A stretch of DNA of 64,000 nucleotides from a virus: positions 1-64,000 of the IMG/VR virus record IMGVR_UViG_3300034520_000094, one strand, 5' to 3'. Every line of letters starts with the position of its first letter. The stretch's first letter is position 1. Positions 9,049 through 16,068 of this stretch are shown piece after piece. The notes beneath the pieces were generated by a model. It saw nothing but the letters and a program-made list of their open reading frames with translations. It was not told the DNA's origin and ran no database searches. The position numbers were made by a program, and so were the translations under genes.

Positions 9049-9681
9049 GTGGATAAAGTATTAAATCTAGTAGAGACTCAAGGACTAGCTGTAGTAATCG
9101 CCGTCTTGTTCTTGTATACGTTGTTCAAAGCAATAAATATTATGTTGGATAGGCTCAAGAAAAAAAGTAAAGAAGAGCAGCATGATATTTTGTTAGATGT
9201 TAGAAAAAAGGTTGGCGAAGACATTGAGGACATATTGAATTATGCGATGTTACGGGCAAATGCTTGTCGTGCATATGTGTTTGAGTATCATAACGGCGTA
9301 ACTAGCTTGGGTGGGTTACCGTTTTTGAAAATGAGCAATACGTACGAAGTTGTGAACGCTGGAGTACAGTCTAATCAGAGTACGCTGATGGATTTGCCAT
9401 GCTTGCTGTACCAGAAATTGATTCGGGCGTTGGACTTAAATCCGTATGTGTTTCTGAACGTTAACGACAGAAAAGAAGAGTATGGGCAGCTAGTATATGA
9501 GATGATGGTAGAGCAGGGCGTAACGCAGGCCATTCTTTTTCGATTCGTGGATAAGAAGAATAGAACTGCTGGTTTTGTTGGATTAGACTATGCATGCACT
9601 GAGCCGAAATGTACAGAAGGAACTATTGAAATAGTTAGAGAATTGGCTGCAAAGATTGGTGTATTGCTTGCAATAGTTTGA
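9049..9681 (+). CDS. membrane-anchored GAF-like protein of the lysis region
   Basis: GTG start at 9049. The 210-residue product begins with one hydrophobic segment (residues about 13-30, GLAVVIAVLFLYTLFKAI), followed by a basic linker and a short helix. The remainder resembles a GAF-type sensory fold, with RAYVFEYHNGVTSLGGLPF followed by strands ending NRTAGFVGLDY. Similar single-TM proteins occur next to phage lysis genes, but their role is not known to me. Lying directly before the endolysin it may control lysis timing by sensing a small ligand; that is inference. No catalytic residues were recognised. Confidence 0.7.
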   Translation: MDKVLNLVETQGLAVVIAVLFLYTLFKAINIMLDRLKKKSKEEQHDILLDVRKKVGEDIEDILNYAMLRANACRAYVFEYHNGVTSLGGLPFLKMSNTYEVVNAGVQSNQSTLMDLPCLLYQKLIRALDLNPYVFLNVNDRKEEYGQLVYEMMVEQGVTQAILFRFVDKKNRTAGFVGLDYACTEPKCTEGTIEIVRELAAKIGVLLAIV

Positions 9682-9708
9682 TTCAAGATAAGAAGGAGGA
9701 ATGAAGAG

Positions 9709-10791
9709 ATGGAATTGCATCAACGCTTTATGATACGAAATGATTGTTATGCTGCACGCCGAATGATTAAGCCAATAGGTATTGTTATTCATTCGACTGC
9801 AACGCCTGGGGTGATGGCGGCAGATTGGTTTGGCAGATGGAATAAATCGTATAAGGCAGGAGAGATAGACAGGCAAGTTTGTACCCATGCTTTTGTAGAC
9901 GACGAAGAGTGCTGGCAGTATTTGCCCTGGAATTATCGTGGATGGCATGTTGGCGGGGCTGGAAACGATACACACATAGGTATAGAGTTGTGTGAGCCAA
10001 AAGACTGGGCAACGAATAAGAAGTATTTTGATAAAGTATATGCTAACGCTGTAGAATTGTGTGTTCTGTTGGTGAAAATGTACAATATTCCTGTTGAAAA
10101 TATCATAGACCATGCACAGGCGTATCGTATGGGATTGGGCAGCAATCATGTTGATGTTGGACACTGGTTTCCGAAGTTCGGAAAGAACATGGATATGTTT
10201 CGTGAAGATGTAAGGAAGGCTTTGACACCAGTAGTTTCTAAGCCTACGACTAGTCCTGTGTCAAGAAGTGGCCAAGTAGAATATACAGTAGTTAGTGGAG
10301 ATACGCTGAGTGGAATTGGCCAAAAGTTTAGTGTAGACTGGCAAAAAATAGCGCAAGCTAACAAGATTACGAACCCGAATTTGATTCGTGTTGGTCAAAA
10401 GCTAGTAATTCCGACAAGCAGACCAGCAGAACCAACCGAAATGACTGGAACGGTGAAGGTGAACAGCACGTTGAATGTTCGCAGCGGTGCTGGAACTAAG
10501 TATAAGATAATAGGTAGCTTGAAGAACGGTGCAAAAGTAACTGTCCTAGACAAGAGTGGTAGCTGGTACAAAATAAAGTACGGAAATACAATTGGATATG
10601 TTAGTGAGCAGTATCTAGAAGTGAGTGGAGTTAGCAAGGCACCTGCACAGTATGTAGTTAAGCGTGGAGATACGTTAAGTGAGATTGCCAAGAAGAATGG
10701 GTATACTGTAGCAGAATTGGCGAAGTTTAATGGAATTAAGAATCCGAGTATGATTCGAGTAGGGCAGGTGATTAAGTTTCCAGACAAGTAG
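9709..10791 (+). CDS. endolysin: N-acetylmuramoyl-L-alanine amidase with LysM-SH3b-LysM
   Basis: Start at 9709 after AAGGAGG at 9692-9698. Residues 1-165 form an amidase_2 (PGRP-like) domain: zinc ligand candidate His28 in IVIHSTATPG, the segment HIGIELCEP, and the late HVDVGHWFP segment supplying further ligands. It cleaves the MurNAc-L-Ala bond of peptidoglycan. Wall-binding modules follow: LysM (about 190-235, YTVVSGDTLSGIGQKF), SH3b (about 247-305, TLNVRSGAGTKYKIIG) and a second LysM (about 313-358, YVVKRGDTLSEIAKKNG). There is no signal peptide, so release depends on holin. The following two genes are holin-like. Confidence 0.95.
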   Translation: MELHQRFMIRNDCYAARRMIKPIGIVIHSTATPGVMAADWFGRWNKSYKAGEIDRQVCTHAFVDDEECWQYLPWNYRGWHVGGAGNDTHIGIELCEPKDWATNKKYFDKVYANAVELCVLLVKMYNIPVENIIDHAQAYRMGLGSNHVDVGHWFPKFGKNMDMFREDVRKALTPVVSKPTTSPVSRSGQVEYTVVSGDTLSGIGQKFSVDWQKIAQANKITNPNLIRVGQKLVIPTSRPAEPTEMTGTVKVNSTLNVRSGAGTKYKIIGSLKNGAKVTVLDKSGSWYKIKYGNTIGYVSEQYLEVSGVSKAPAQYVVKRGDTLSEIAKKNGYTVAELAKFNGIKNPSMIRVGQVIKFPDK

Positions 10792-10806
10792 AAAGGATTA
10801 CTGAAA

Positions 10807-11049
10807 ATGAAGAAGAGAAAAGCAAAGTTCTCGAAGAAAGTTGTAGCATTTGTTATCGTGGCCAATGCTTTGTTTGCCGCAGCTGTGCTATATGTATTCG
10901 TTAAGGTTGGCTCTGAACCTGTTGCGTTGATTGGTAGCTGGTTTAGCTTTACGACAGTTGAGCTATGGTCTTTGGCTGGTATTACGAAGAAGGAAAAAGA
11001 CATTGAAATTCGTGAGAGATTCACGGAACAGAAAGAAGAGGAGGAATAG
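10807..11049 (+). CDS. small membrane protein, holin-like (80 aa)
   Basis: SD AAAGGA at 10792-10797. The 80-residue product has a basic N-terminus (KKRKAKFSKK), a transmembrane helix at about residues 12-32, a second moderately hydrophobic segment at about 35-57, and a charged tail (KEKDIEIRERF). Size, charge layout and position between endolysin and another holin suggest a class II-like holin or antiholin. Similar small proteins are common beside endolysins of Firmicute phages. Confidence 0.7.
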   Translation: MKKRKAKFSKKVVAFVIVANALFAAAVLYVFVKVGSEPVALIGSWFSFTTVELWSLAGITKKEKDIEIRERFTEQKEEEE

Positions 11050-11052
11050 ACT

Positions 11053-11433
11053 ATGTCAGAAACATTGATGAATTTGTTGGTGGAATTGATAACGCTTCTA
11101 GCAACAATTTTGGCAGGCTTAGCTGTGCAGTATCTACGAAAGAAGATTGGAGTAGAAAAGCTCAATGCAATAGAAGCAGAGCTAGCGGCCAAGCAAGAGA
11201 TTGTAGATACTGTAGTACTGTTTGTTCAGCAGGTTTATGAAGAATATGACGGAGAGACTAAGTATGCCAGAGCACTTAGTGTTGCGTCGGAATGGTTAAC
11301 TGAAAAAGGATTTACAGTAACAAATGCTGAGTTACAAAGTTTGATAGAAGCCAGCGTAAAGGCACTGAAAAAGGAATTTGCCGAGCAGTGGCGGTCATTG
11401 CCTAAGGAATCGGCGACACAGATAAATGATTAA
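11053..11433 (+). CDS. holin, LL-H family-like
   Basis: Start ATG 3 bases after the preceding stop. The 126-residue product has an N-terminal transmembrane helix (about residues 5-27, LLVELITLLATILAGLAVQYL) followed by a long amphipathic helical region with VDTVVLFVQQVYEEYDGETKY and a C-terminal helix. This layout matches phage LL-H type holins, which open the membrane for endolysin. It is the last gene of the late block before a strong terminator. Confidence 0.8.
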   Translation: MSETLMNLLVELITLLATILAGLAVQYLRKKIGVEKLNAIEAELAAKQEIVDTVVLFVQQVYEEYDGETKYARALSVASEWLTEKGFTVTNAELQSLIEASVKALKKEFAEQWRSLPKESATQIND

Positions 11434-11473
11434 GGTTCTTTGCTTTTGCTATAGCTAGCCCCAACAGTATAGA

Positions 11474-11507
11474 GGCTCTGCCAGTATGAAATGGCAGAGT
11501 CTTTTTT
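11474..11507 (+). terminator. intrinsic terminator ending the late tail/lysis operon
   Basis: GGCTCTGCCA (11474-11483) pairs with TGGCAGAGTC (11492-11501) with one G-T pair, an 8-base loop, then six T residues. It separates late genes from the first early promoter. Confidence 0.9.
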
Positions 11508-11544
11508 GTTATGCAGAAATATTGCTTATTAGTAAAATCCGTTC

Positions 11545-11573
11545 TTGACACAGATGGCAATATATGTTAGAAT
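11545..11573 (+). promoter_or_regulatory. early promoter P1
   Basis: TTGACA (11545-11550), 17-base spacer, TAGAAT (11568-11573) with an extended TG one base upstream. The downstream leader AAAAGAAAAAACTAATAAA recurs at other copies. Drives the small gene at 11611. Confidence 0.85.
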
Positions 11574-11610
11574 AAAAGAAAAAACTAATAAATGTGAAGG
11601 AGACGAGAAG

Positions 11611-11799
11611 ATGAAAGTTAAAGAAATGAGAATAGTTATGGACTTTATGAACATGGCAGAGAAGAAGTTTGGTGTCGGGTCTTGGAAAAGATTCTTTGTT
11701 AACCAGGAAGCTCTAGTAGTAGACTTGAGAGATGGCAATACGATGATTTATACGTTGGAGTTTGTGAGAGAAGTAGCAGCAGGGAGGATGGAGATATGA
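11611..11799 (+). CDS. small early protein (62 aa), unknown
   Basis: The ATG at 11611 is preceded by GAAGGAGACGAG and follows promoter P1, so it is preferred over upstream in-frame codons that overlap the promoter. The 62-residue product (starting MKVKEMRIVMDFMNMAEKKF) is a short alpha/beta protein without cysteine or membrane segment. It has its own promoter and is the first gene of the early block, as expected for a host-takeover protein, but no function can be read from it. Confidence 0.75.
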   Translation: MKVKEMRIVMDFMNMAEKKFGVGSWKRFFVNQEALVVDLRDGNTMIYTLEFVREVAAGRMEI

Positions 11800-11846
11800 G
11801 CAGGAGTAAAATCTTGCTCATTAGTCAAATTTTTATAAACTAACTA

Positions 11847-11875
11847 TTGACACAGAAGGTATTATATGTTATAAT
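11847..11875 (+). promoter_or_regulatory. early promoter P2
   Basis: TTGACA (11847-11852), 17-base spacer, perfect TATAAT (11870-11875) with extended TG. Lies 41 bases upstream of the ATPase/peptidase gene start. Confidence 0.88.
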
Positions 11876-11915
11876 AAAGAAAAAACCAATAAAAAAAGTG
11901 AAGGGAGACAAAAAG

Positions 11916-13637
11916 ATGAAAACAGTTGAGATTAGGTCGAATATAGCAGGGGATATAATGAAAATAAGAAAAGGCGTTGTATTCAAAGAATATGCTACAG
12001 TAGTAGACGAGCTATTGCAGAATTGCCAAAGAGCAAAAGCAACAGAAGTGGAAGTGCTCCTTGACAGAGATATGTTGGTAATAAAGGATAATGGAACTGG
12101 ATGTGCTGACCCGCAAGCTCTCCTAGAAAAGAACACATCAGCATGGATGAATGAAGACGAAGCTTTTGGCGAAGGGTTCTTCAGTGTGTTCTTGATTGCA
12201 GACATGATAAAAGTAAGAAGTTATGACTGGGAGTTGACAATAGACGTACTAGATATGCTGGAAACCAAGAACATGAACATAGAGGTTATAGATGGGCTAG
12301 AACATGTATCGGGATTTATAGTTGAACTAGTAGGGTTAACCATAGAAGAGCAGATATGGTCGCTAAGAGACGAAGTTCAAGAGCTTGGGCGAATCATGCC
12401 CATGAATGTAACGTTAAATGGTTGGTGTATAGAACATAAGCCATTGCTTGAACTGCAATCCAGTGAGGAACGATTGATAGATACAGATTTGTTTACAGCA
12501 GTATTGAAGCCGACAACAGGTTGGAGTGTAGTAGAATACTTCTACGAAAATAGACCAGTAAGAAGCGACTATATGACGGGTATTAGCGGACGAATAGCAA
12601 TAAAGAAGGGTTGTATCACGCTCAAGGCACCTGACAGAAAGGATTTCATTTACGATAATAAAAGGCAAGCATTAATGAGTGGTGTTGAAGAAGCGGCCAA
12701 GAAGTTGTATCTGGACTTCGTAATGACAGCAACAGATGATGACCTCAATAGATACGAAGACCCGATTGAGTATTACTTAGATGTAGCAGATTATGCAGAT
12801 ATCTTGACAGTGTCTCCGAAGTTGTTCCAAAGAAGCTTGTTAAACAATGAAAAAAGAGAACAAGACGAAGAGAATGAGAAAGACGAAGTAAAGTATGCTA
12901 CAGAAGATATGATAAAGTGGATTAGGCAGATAGAAACATTGGCGAATCAGCAAGCTGCGGAAACTAGAAGTTCGGAAGAACCAAAAGATATCAGAAGAAG
13001 AAGGCCTTCTGGACTATTGAAGAAACTAGTAGAAAAAGAAAAGAGGTTGGTATATGTTTCAGAGCATAGAGTAGAAGACTTTGAAATGGAAATTAGAGAA
13101 GCAGAGTATAACGGCTTTGTTATCCTGTATGCAAAGAATAAGCTGTATGAAAGAGCATTTGAGTATTATGGAATCCCAAGTATAGAAACGCTTAAAGATG
13201 TGATTGACGAAGATATAGTAATAGAACGGGATATGGCTAGAAGTAAAAAAGAAAAGAGATTCTTAGCTCTTATGCAAAGAGTTGAACAGCATTACGGAAT
13301 GGCTCCAGGTAGCATTAGATTAGCAAATCTTAGAAAGGAAATAAGACACAAGATAACGGGAGAGTTGTTGAGCAGCAAATATGAAGAAGTGCATGGGCTG
13401 TGTGATAGACAGAACGGTGTGATATACATTGACAGGAAGATAGTAAAGTTTTCGGAATACAGAGCGCAAAAGCCTGAGTACCCAAGTATAACAGCACATG
13501 ACTACAAGGTATTGCTCAGAGTGAATCAGACGCTGTGCCATGAGCTTGCACATCTGCTGTATGGGTTTGCAGACAATACAGTAGAGCACAGCCAGGCTAT
13601 GGTAAAGATAGGCTATGAAATAGCTGAACTGTTTTAA
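11916..13637 (+). CDS. GHKL ATPase fused to HExxH metallopeptidase-like domain
   Basis: The start is set by AGGGAG at 11902-11907, after promoter P2. The 573-residue product has a GHKL (Hsp90/MutL/histidine-kinase-type) ATP-binding domain at residues about 20-240: N-box DELLQN (31-36), G1 box DNGTG (58-62) and G2 GEG (85-87) followed by FFSVF. A charged linker (about 335-375) leads to a C-terminal region with HELAH (542-546) and a third His at 558, an HExxH-x11-H pattern typical of zincins. GHKL domains occur in phage rIIA-like proteins; the peptidase-like end is unusual. Possible roles are an ATP-regulated protease or a chaperone-like early protein acting on a host target. Function is inferred from motifs only. 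Confidence 0.8.
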   Translation: MKTVEIRSNIAGDIMKIRKGVVFKEYATVVDELLQNCQRAKATEVEVLLDRDMLVIKDNGTGCADPQALLEKNTSAWMNEDEAFGEGFFSVFLIADMIKVRSYDWELTIDVLDMLETKNMNIEVIDGLEHVSGFIVELVGLTIEEQIWSLRDEVQELGRIMPMNVTLNGWCIEHKPLLELQSSEERLIDTDLFTAVLKPTTGWSVVEYFYENRPVRSDYMTGISGRIAIKKGCITLKAPDRKDFIYDNKRQALMSGVEEAAKKLYLDFVMTATDDDLNRYEDPIEYYLDVADYADILTVSPKLFQRSLLNNEKREQDEENEKDEVKYATEDMIKWIRQIETLANQQAAETRSSEEPKDIRRRRPSGLLKKLVEKEKRLVYVSEHRVEDFEMEIREAEYNGFVILYAKNKLYERAFEYYGIPSIETLKDVIDEDIVIERDMARSKKEKRFLALMQRVEQHYGMAPGSIRLANLRKEIRHKITGELLSSKYEEVHGLCDRQNGVIYIDRKIVKFSEYRAQKPEYPSITAHDYKVLLRVNQTLCHELAHLLYGFADNTVEHSQAMVKIGYEIAELF

Positions 13638-13651
13638 GGGAGGTGAGAGAG

Positions 13652-13777
13652 ATGAAGCGGAAATTGTACAAGATGTTGTCCTTATCTAATGATGTTAAGG
13701 CAGTAAGAAAGGGCAGAGTAGGCCAAAGAATGTGGAATAAGTGGTTGCTGAAGATTACACGCTCATTCATGAAGTGA
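13652..13777 (+). CDS. 41-aa basic protein, conserved small Firmicute/phage type
   Basis: Begins ATG at 13652 after a strong GGGAGGTGAG SD (13638-13647) and ends TGA at 13777. The product starts MKRKLYKMLSLSNDVKAVRKG and has 12 Lys/Arg in 41 residues. The pattern KRKLY...LxDVxAxxKGRVGxR is one I associate with small uncharacterised proteins common in Firmicutes and their phages. It lies in the P2 transcript directly after the ATPase/peptidase gene and may bind nucleic acid because of its charge. Confidence 0.7.
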   Translation: MKRKLYKMLSLSNDVKAVRKGRVGQRMWNKWLLKITRSFMK

Positions 13778-13802
13778 TTCATGAAAAAGTTAAATTTGTC
13801 CC

Positions 13803-13832
13803 TTGACAGACAGATAGCTTCGGGTGTACAAT
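13803..13832 (+). promoter_or_regulatory. early promoter P3
   Basis: TTGACA (13803-13808), 18-base spacer, TACAAT (13827-13832). It diverges from the other copies in spacer sequence and lacks the CAGA box after -35. A TATAAT at 13838 is too far from the -35 to pair with it. Confidence 0.75.
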
Positions 13833-13872
13833 AATAGTATAATAAAAATTTATGAAATAGGAGGATAAAGTT

Positions 13873-14103
13873 ATGCCAACCAAGTTAGCAATGATTTATG
13901 CATATGTATCAGAAGAGGAGAAGAAAGCGTTTGAGATTCTGGCCAAGATGGAGAGAAGAAGTCTGTCTACCATGATGCGCTCTGTGATAGTAGACACAGT
14001 AAAGAACCATGGATTGTTAACCGAAAAAGTTAACAGTGATGGAAACATAGTTCAGCAAGTAGTAACGGTAGAACAAGACGAGGTTGATGAAAGTGTACAG
14101 TGA
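13873..14103 (+). CDS. ribbon-helix-helix (CopG/Arc-like) DNA-binding protein
   Basis: Start after AGGAGGATAAAG. The 76-residue product has the RHH layout: a short N-terminal strand (residues 4-12, KLAMIYAYV), helix A (EEEKKAFEILAKME), a turn (RRSLS) and helix B (TMMRSVIVDTVKNHG). Such dimers bind operator DNA through the strand. It precedes the replication genes and overlaps the next gene, so it may be an autoregulator or a host-directed repressor. The acidic C-terminal tail is not part of the fold. Confidence 0.8.
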   Translation: MPTKLAMIYAYVSEEEKKAFEILAKMERRSLSTMMRSVIVDTVKNHGLLTEKVNSDGNIVQQVVTVEQDEVDESVQ

Positions 14104-14404
14104 GCTGATAGATAAACAGCCAATTGCAGTAAATGCTCAGTTAGCAGAAAAGCTAGGATTAAAGAAAGCCATGCTCTTGACTGAAATAGCAGTATTGATA
14201 AAGAAAGAAGGAAAGTCGGACGAGCAAGGTATTCTATGGGCACGTATCACCGCTAGGCAGCTACATAGAGAGCTGCCATTTTTTAGTGAGAGAACAATCT
14301 CAAGATATGTGAAAGAGCTAGTAGACAACGGATATTTGATGGCAAGTAAGACGACAGACGCTTTTGATAAAGCTAGACTGTTTGCAATTGGAGGTAGCTT
14401 ATGA
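14087..14404 (+). CDS. winged-helix replication accessory protein
   Basis: Starts inside the end of the RHH gene. ATG 14087 sits only 3 bases after GAGG (14080-14083), whereas the in-frame GTG at 14093 has a 9-base spacing and may be the true start. The product (about 104-106 aa) has a winged-helix shape: LAEKLGLKKAMLLTEIAVLI, then a recognition-type helix in FSERTISRYVKELVDNGYL. It resembles the N-terminal domain of DnaD/O-type phage replication initiators and overlaps the next, larger initiator gene by 4 bases, suggesting that the two act together at the origin. Confidence 0.7.
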   Translation: MKVYSELIDKQPIAVNAQLAEKLGLKKAMLLTEIAVLIKKEGKSDEQGILWARITARQLHRELPFFSERTISRYVKELVDNGYLMASKTTDAFDKARLFAIGGSL

Positions 14405-15438
14405 GATTAGAAGATATGTTTACAGGTATTGGGCGGGCAAATGCATATTATCCTAGTTTGACTAAGGTTACGAAGAGCACTAAAGCTACTTTGTTTCTTA
14501 GCCAGCTTTGCTATTGGGAAGGAAAGCAGCAGGATAAGAAGAACAGATGGATTTATAAGTCTGCCGAAGAAATAGAAGAAGAGACAGGTCTGACAAGAAG
14601 AGAGCAGGAAGGTGCAAGACGAATATTGAAAGAACTTGGAATCCTTGAAGAGATGTATGCTAGAACACCGAGAACGCTGCATTACAGGATTAACTTTGAA
14701 GTGCTTGAGCAGCTATGGAATAAGTATCAAGAGGAAGAAGCTATGCACCAAAACGCACAACTGATAAGTCAAGATGGCGAATCTATGCACCAAATGTCGA
14801 ATCTACATTCGACAAATTGTAGAAACTACATTCGACCAAATGTTGAAACTAATACAGAGATTACTACAGAGATTACGCAAGAGATTACAGATGGCGATTC
14901 GCTACGCTCATCGCTCTCATTGGAAAAGCCTAGCAAGCATTTAGCAAATACGAGTGAGGATATGCTCCCTGATAGTTTAGAAGGTTCGGTGGAGAAGGAA
15001 ATAAATGACATTGGCGCAGAAGCTTTGCTTGAAAAGAAGGTGATTGATGATATTGTAAAGACTGCTGCTGAAAAAAGCAGAGAAGCAAGGGAAAGCAAGG
15101 AACGGAAACCTCGAAAGCGAAGTCAGAATGCTAATACCATTATAGAATATTTTAATGACCAGTTCAAGAAAACGTTTGGCGGGGTTGCTCCGCTTGAGTT
15201 GGAGAAGGACCGAAAGCTAATGAAGCAGATGATAGAGCATTATGGTTACGATATGTCAGTGGCAATGATTGAATGGCTGTTCAGAAATTGGGCAAAGTTC
15301 CGACGAGAATGCAAAGTTAATGGTGTGCCTACAGTTGGGTTAGTATTTGGATTCAGAAGTTATCTGCAAGAGAAGGTAATGCATATAGTAGACGAACATG
15401 ATAATGTTGGTGAAGGAGATAGTGTATGGGGGGTGTAG
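14401..15438 (+). CDS. phage replication initiator (DnaD/O-like, winged helix)
   Basis: ATG overlaps the previous stop (ATGA). The 345-residue product has an N-terminal winged-helix domain (about residues 15-115: KSTKATLFLSQLCYW, IYKSAEEIEEETGLTRREQ, RILKELGILEEM), a low-complexity middle (TEITTEITQEIT at about 152-163) encoded by DNA repeats, and a C-terminal helical domain (about 240-335) with IIEYFNDQFKKTFGG and a final SYLQEK helix, as in phage replication proteins that load the helicase. Helicase loader and helicase genes follow immediately. Probable function: origin binding and primosome assembly. Confidence 0.75.
   Translation: MRLEDMFTGIGRANAYYPSLTKVTKSTKATLFLSQLCYWEGKQQDKKNRWIYKSAEEIEEETGLTRREQEGARRILKELGILEEMYARTPRTLHYRINFEVLEQLWNKYQEEEAMHQNAQLISQDGESMHQMSNLHSTNCRNYIRPNVETNTEITTEITQEITDGDSLRSSLSLEKPSKHLANTSEDMLPDSLEGSVEKEINDIGAEALLEKKVIDDIVKTAAEKSREARESKERKPRKRSQNANTIIEYFNDQFKKTFGGVAPLELEKDRKLMKQMIEHYGYDMSVAMIEWLFRNWAKFRRECKVNGVPTVGLVFGFRSYLQEKVMHIVDEHDNVGEGDSVWGV
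14803..14890 (+). repeat. iteron-like repeats inside replication initiator gene (candidate origin)
   Basis: Two adjacent 23-bp direct repeats (14803-14825 and 14826-14848; core CTACATTCGAC) match at 20 of 23 positions. They are followed by three 12-bp repeats around AGAGATTAC (14855-14890). CTATGCACCAAA also occurs twice upstream (14741 and 14783). In lambdoid phages the origin lies as iterons within the initiator gene, and this arrangement resembles it. The 12-bp repeats also encode the peptide repeat TEIT, so they could reflect protein expansion. Confidence 0.5.
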
Positions 15439-16049
15439 AAGGCATGGCACGACGTAAGCTTACAGTAGGGGATGTCAGGCGTGCTAATCTGCCAGAAAGG
15501 TATTGGGAAACGTCGCTTCGTGCGATTCCTGATAGCATGGACTATAAGCAGAAGGTTGAGCGGTACTTGAGGAATCTGCCAGATATGCTTAACAATGGTA
15601 TAGGATTGTATCTGTGGTCAGTGGAAAACGGTACTGGTAAGACAAGTATATCATCCTTAATAGTTAAAGAAGCATTGAGATACGGAAAGACGGTGTTCTT
15701 TGAAGAATCAAGCCGCTTGAAGACTATGCTGATAAATAAAGAGCAGTTTGAGGAAGGATTAAGTATTGAACAACGGATTGAAATGGTGGATTTGCTTGTA
15801 TTAGATGATATCGGAAAAGAGTATCGTACGGCAAGCGGGTATGCTGAGAATGTGATTGAAACTTTAGTTAGAGCAAGGGTGCAGAAGGTCAGGACTACAG
15901 TAATGACTGGAAATGTTCATCCGAGAGATTTGCAGAAAGTGTATAGCGAAGATTTTGCTGCATTGCTAAAAGAGAGTATGATTCCAGTTCATGTTACTGG
16001 GTATGATTTCCGAGAAGAGCGGGCAAAGCTGCTTGCAAAATTGTTGTGA
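15426..16049 (+). CDS. helicase loader, DnaC/DnaI-like AAA+ ATPase
   Basis: ATG at 15426, with AAGGAG at 15413-15418, overlaps the initiator gene; an alternative ATG lies at 15444. The 207-residue product has a Walker A (ENGTGKTS, about residue 66-74), Walker B (LLVLDDIGKE, about 120-129), a sensor-like MTGNVHP and an arginine-rich stretch. Length and motifs fit DnaC/DnaI-type loaders that place the replicative helicase on ssDNA. The helicase gene follows 19 bases downstream. Confidence 0.88.
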   Translation: MGGVEGMARRKLTVGDVRRANLPERYWETSLRAIPDSMDYKQKVERYLRNLPDMLNNGIGLYLWSVENGTGKTSISSLIVKEALRYGKTVFFEESSRLKTMLINKEQFEEGLSIEQRIEMVDLLVLDDIGKEYRTASGYAENVIETLVRARVQKVRTTVMTGNVHPRDLQKVYSEDFAALLKESMIPVHVTGYDFREERAKLLAKLL

Positions 16050-16068
16050 AGGTGGTGTTGCTGAATTG

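Noticed and set aside
10395-11192. 265-codon open frame on the minus strand
   Set aside because: It runs antisense through endolysin and both holin-like genes, its product is a hydrophobic mirror of their codons, and it lacks an SD. Shadow frame.
13838-13843. TATAAT as -10 of promoter P3
   Set aside because: Spacing from TTGACA would be 29 bases; TACAAT at 13827 gives 18.
15991-16068. N-terminal extension of the DnaB-like helicase
   Set aside because: Overlaps the end of the loader gene in another frame; a well-placed SD precedes ATG 16069.
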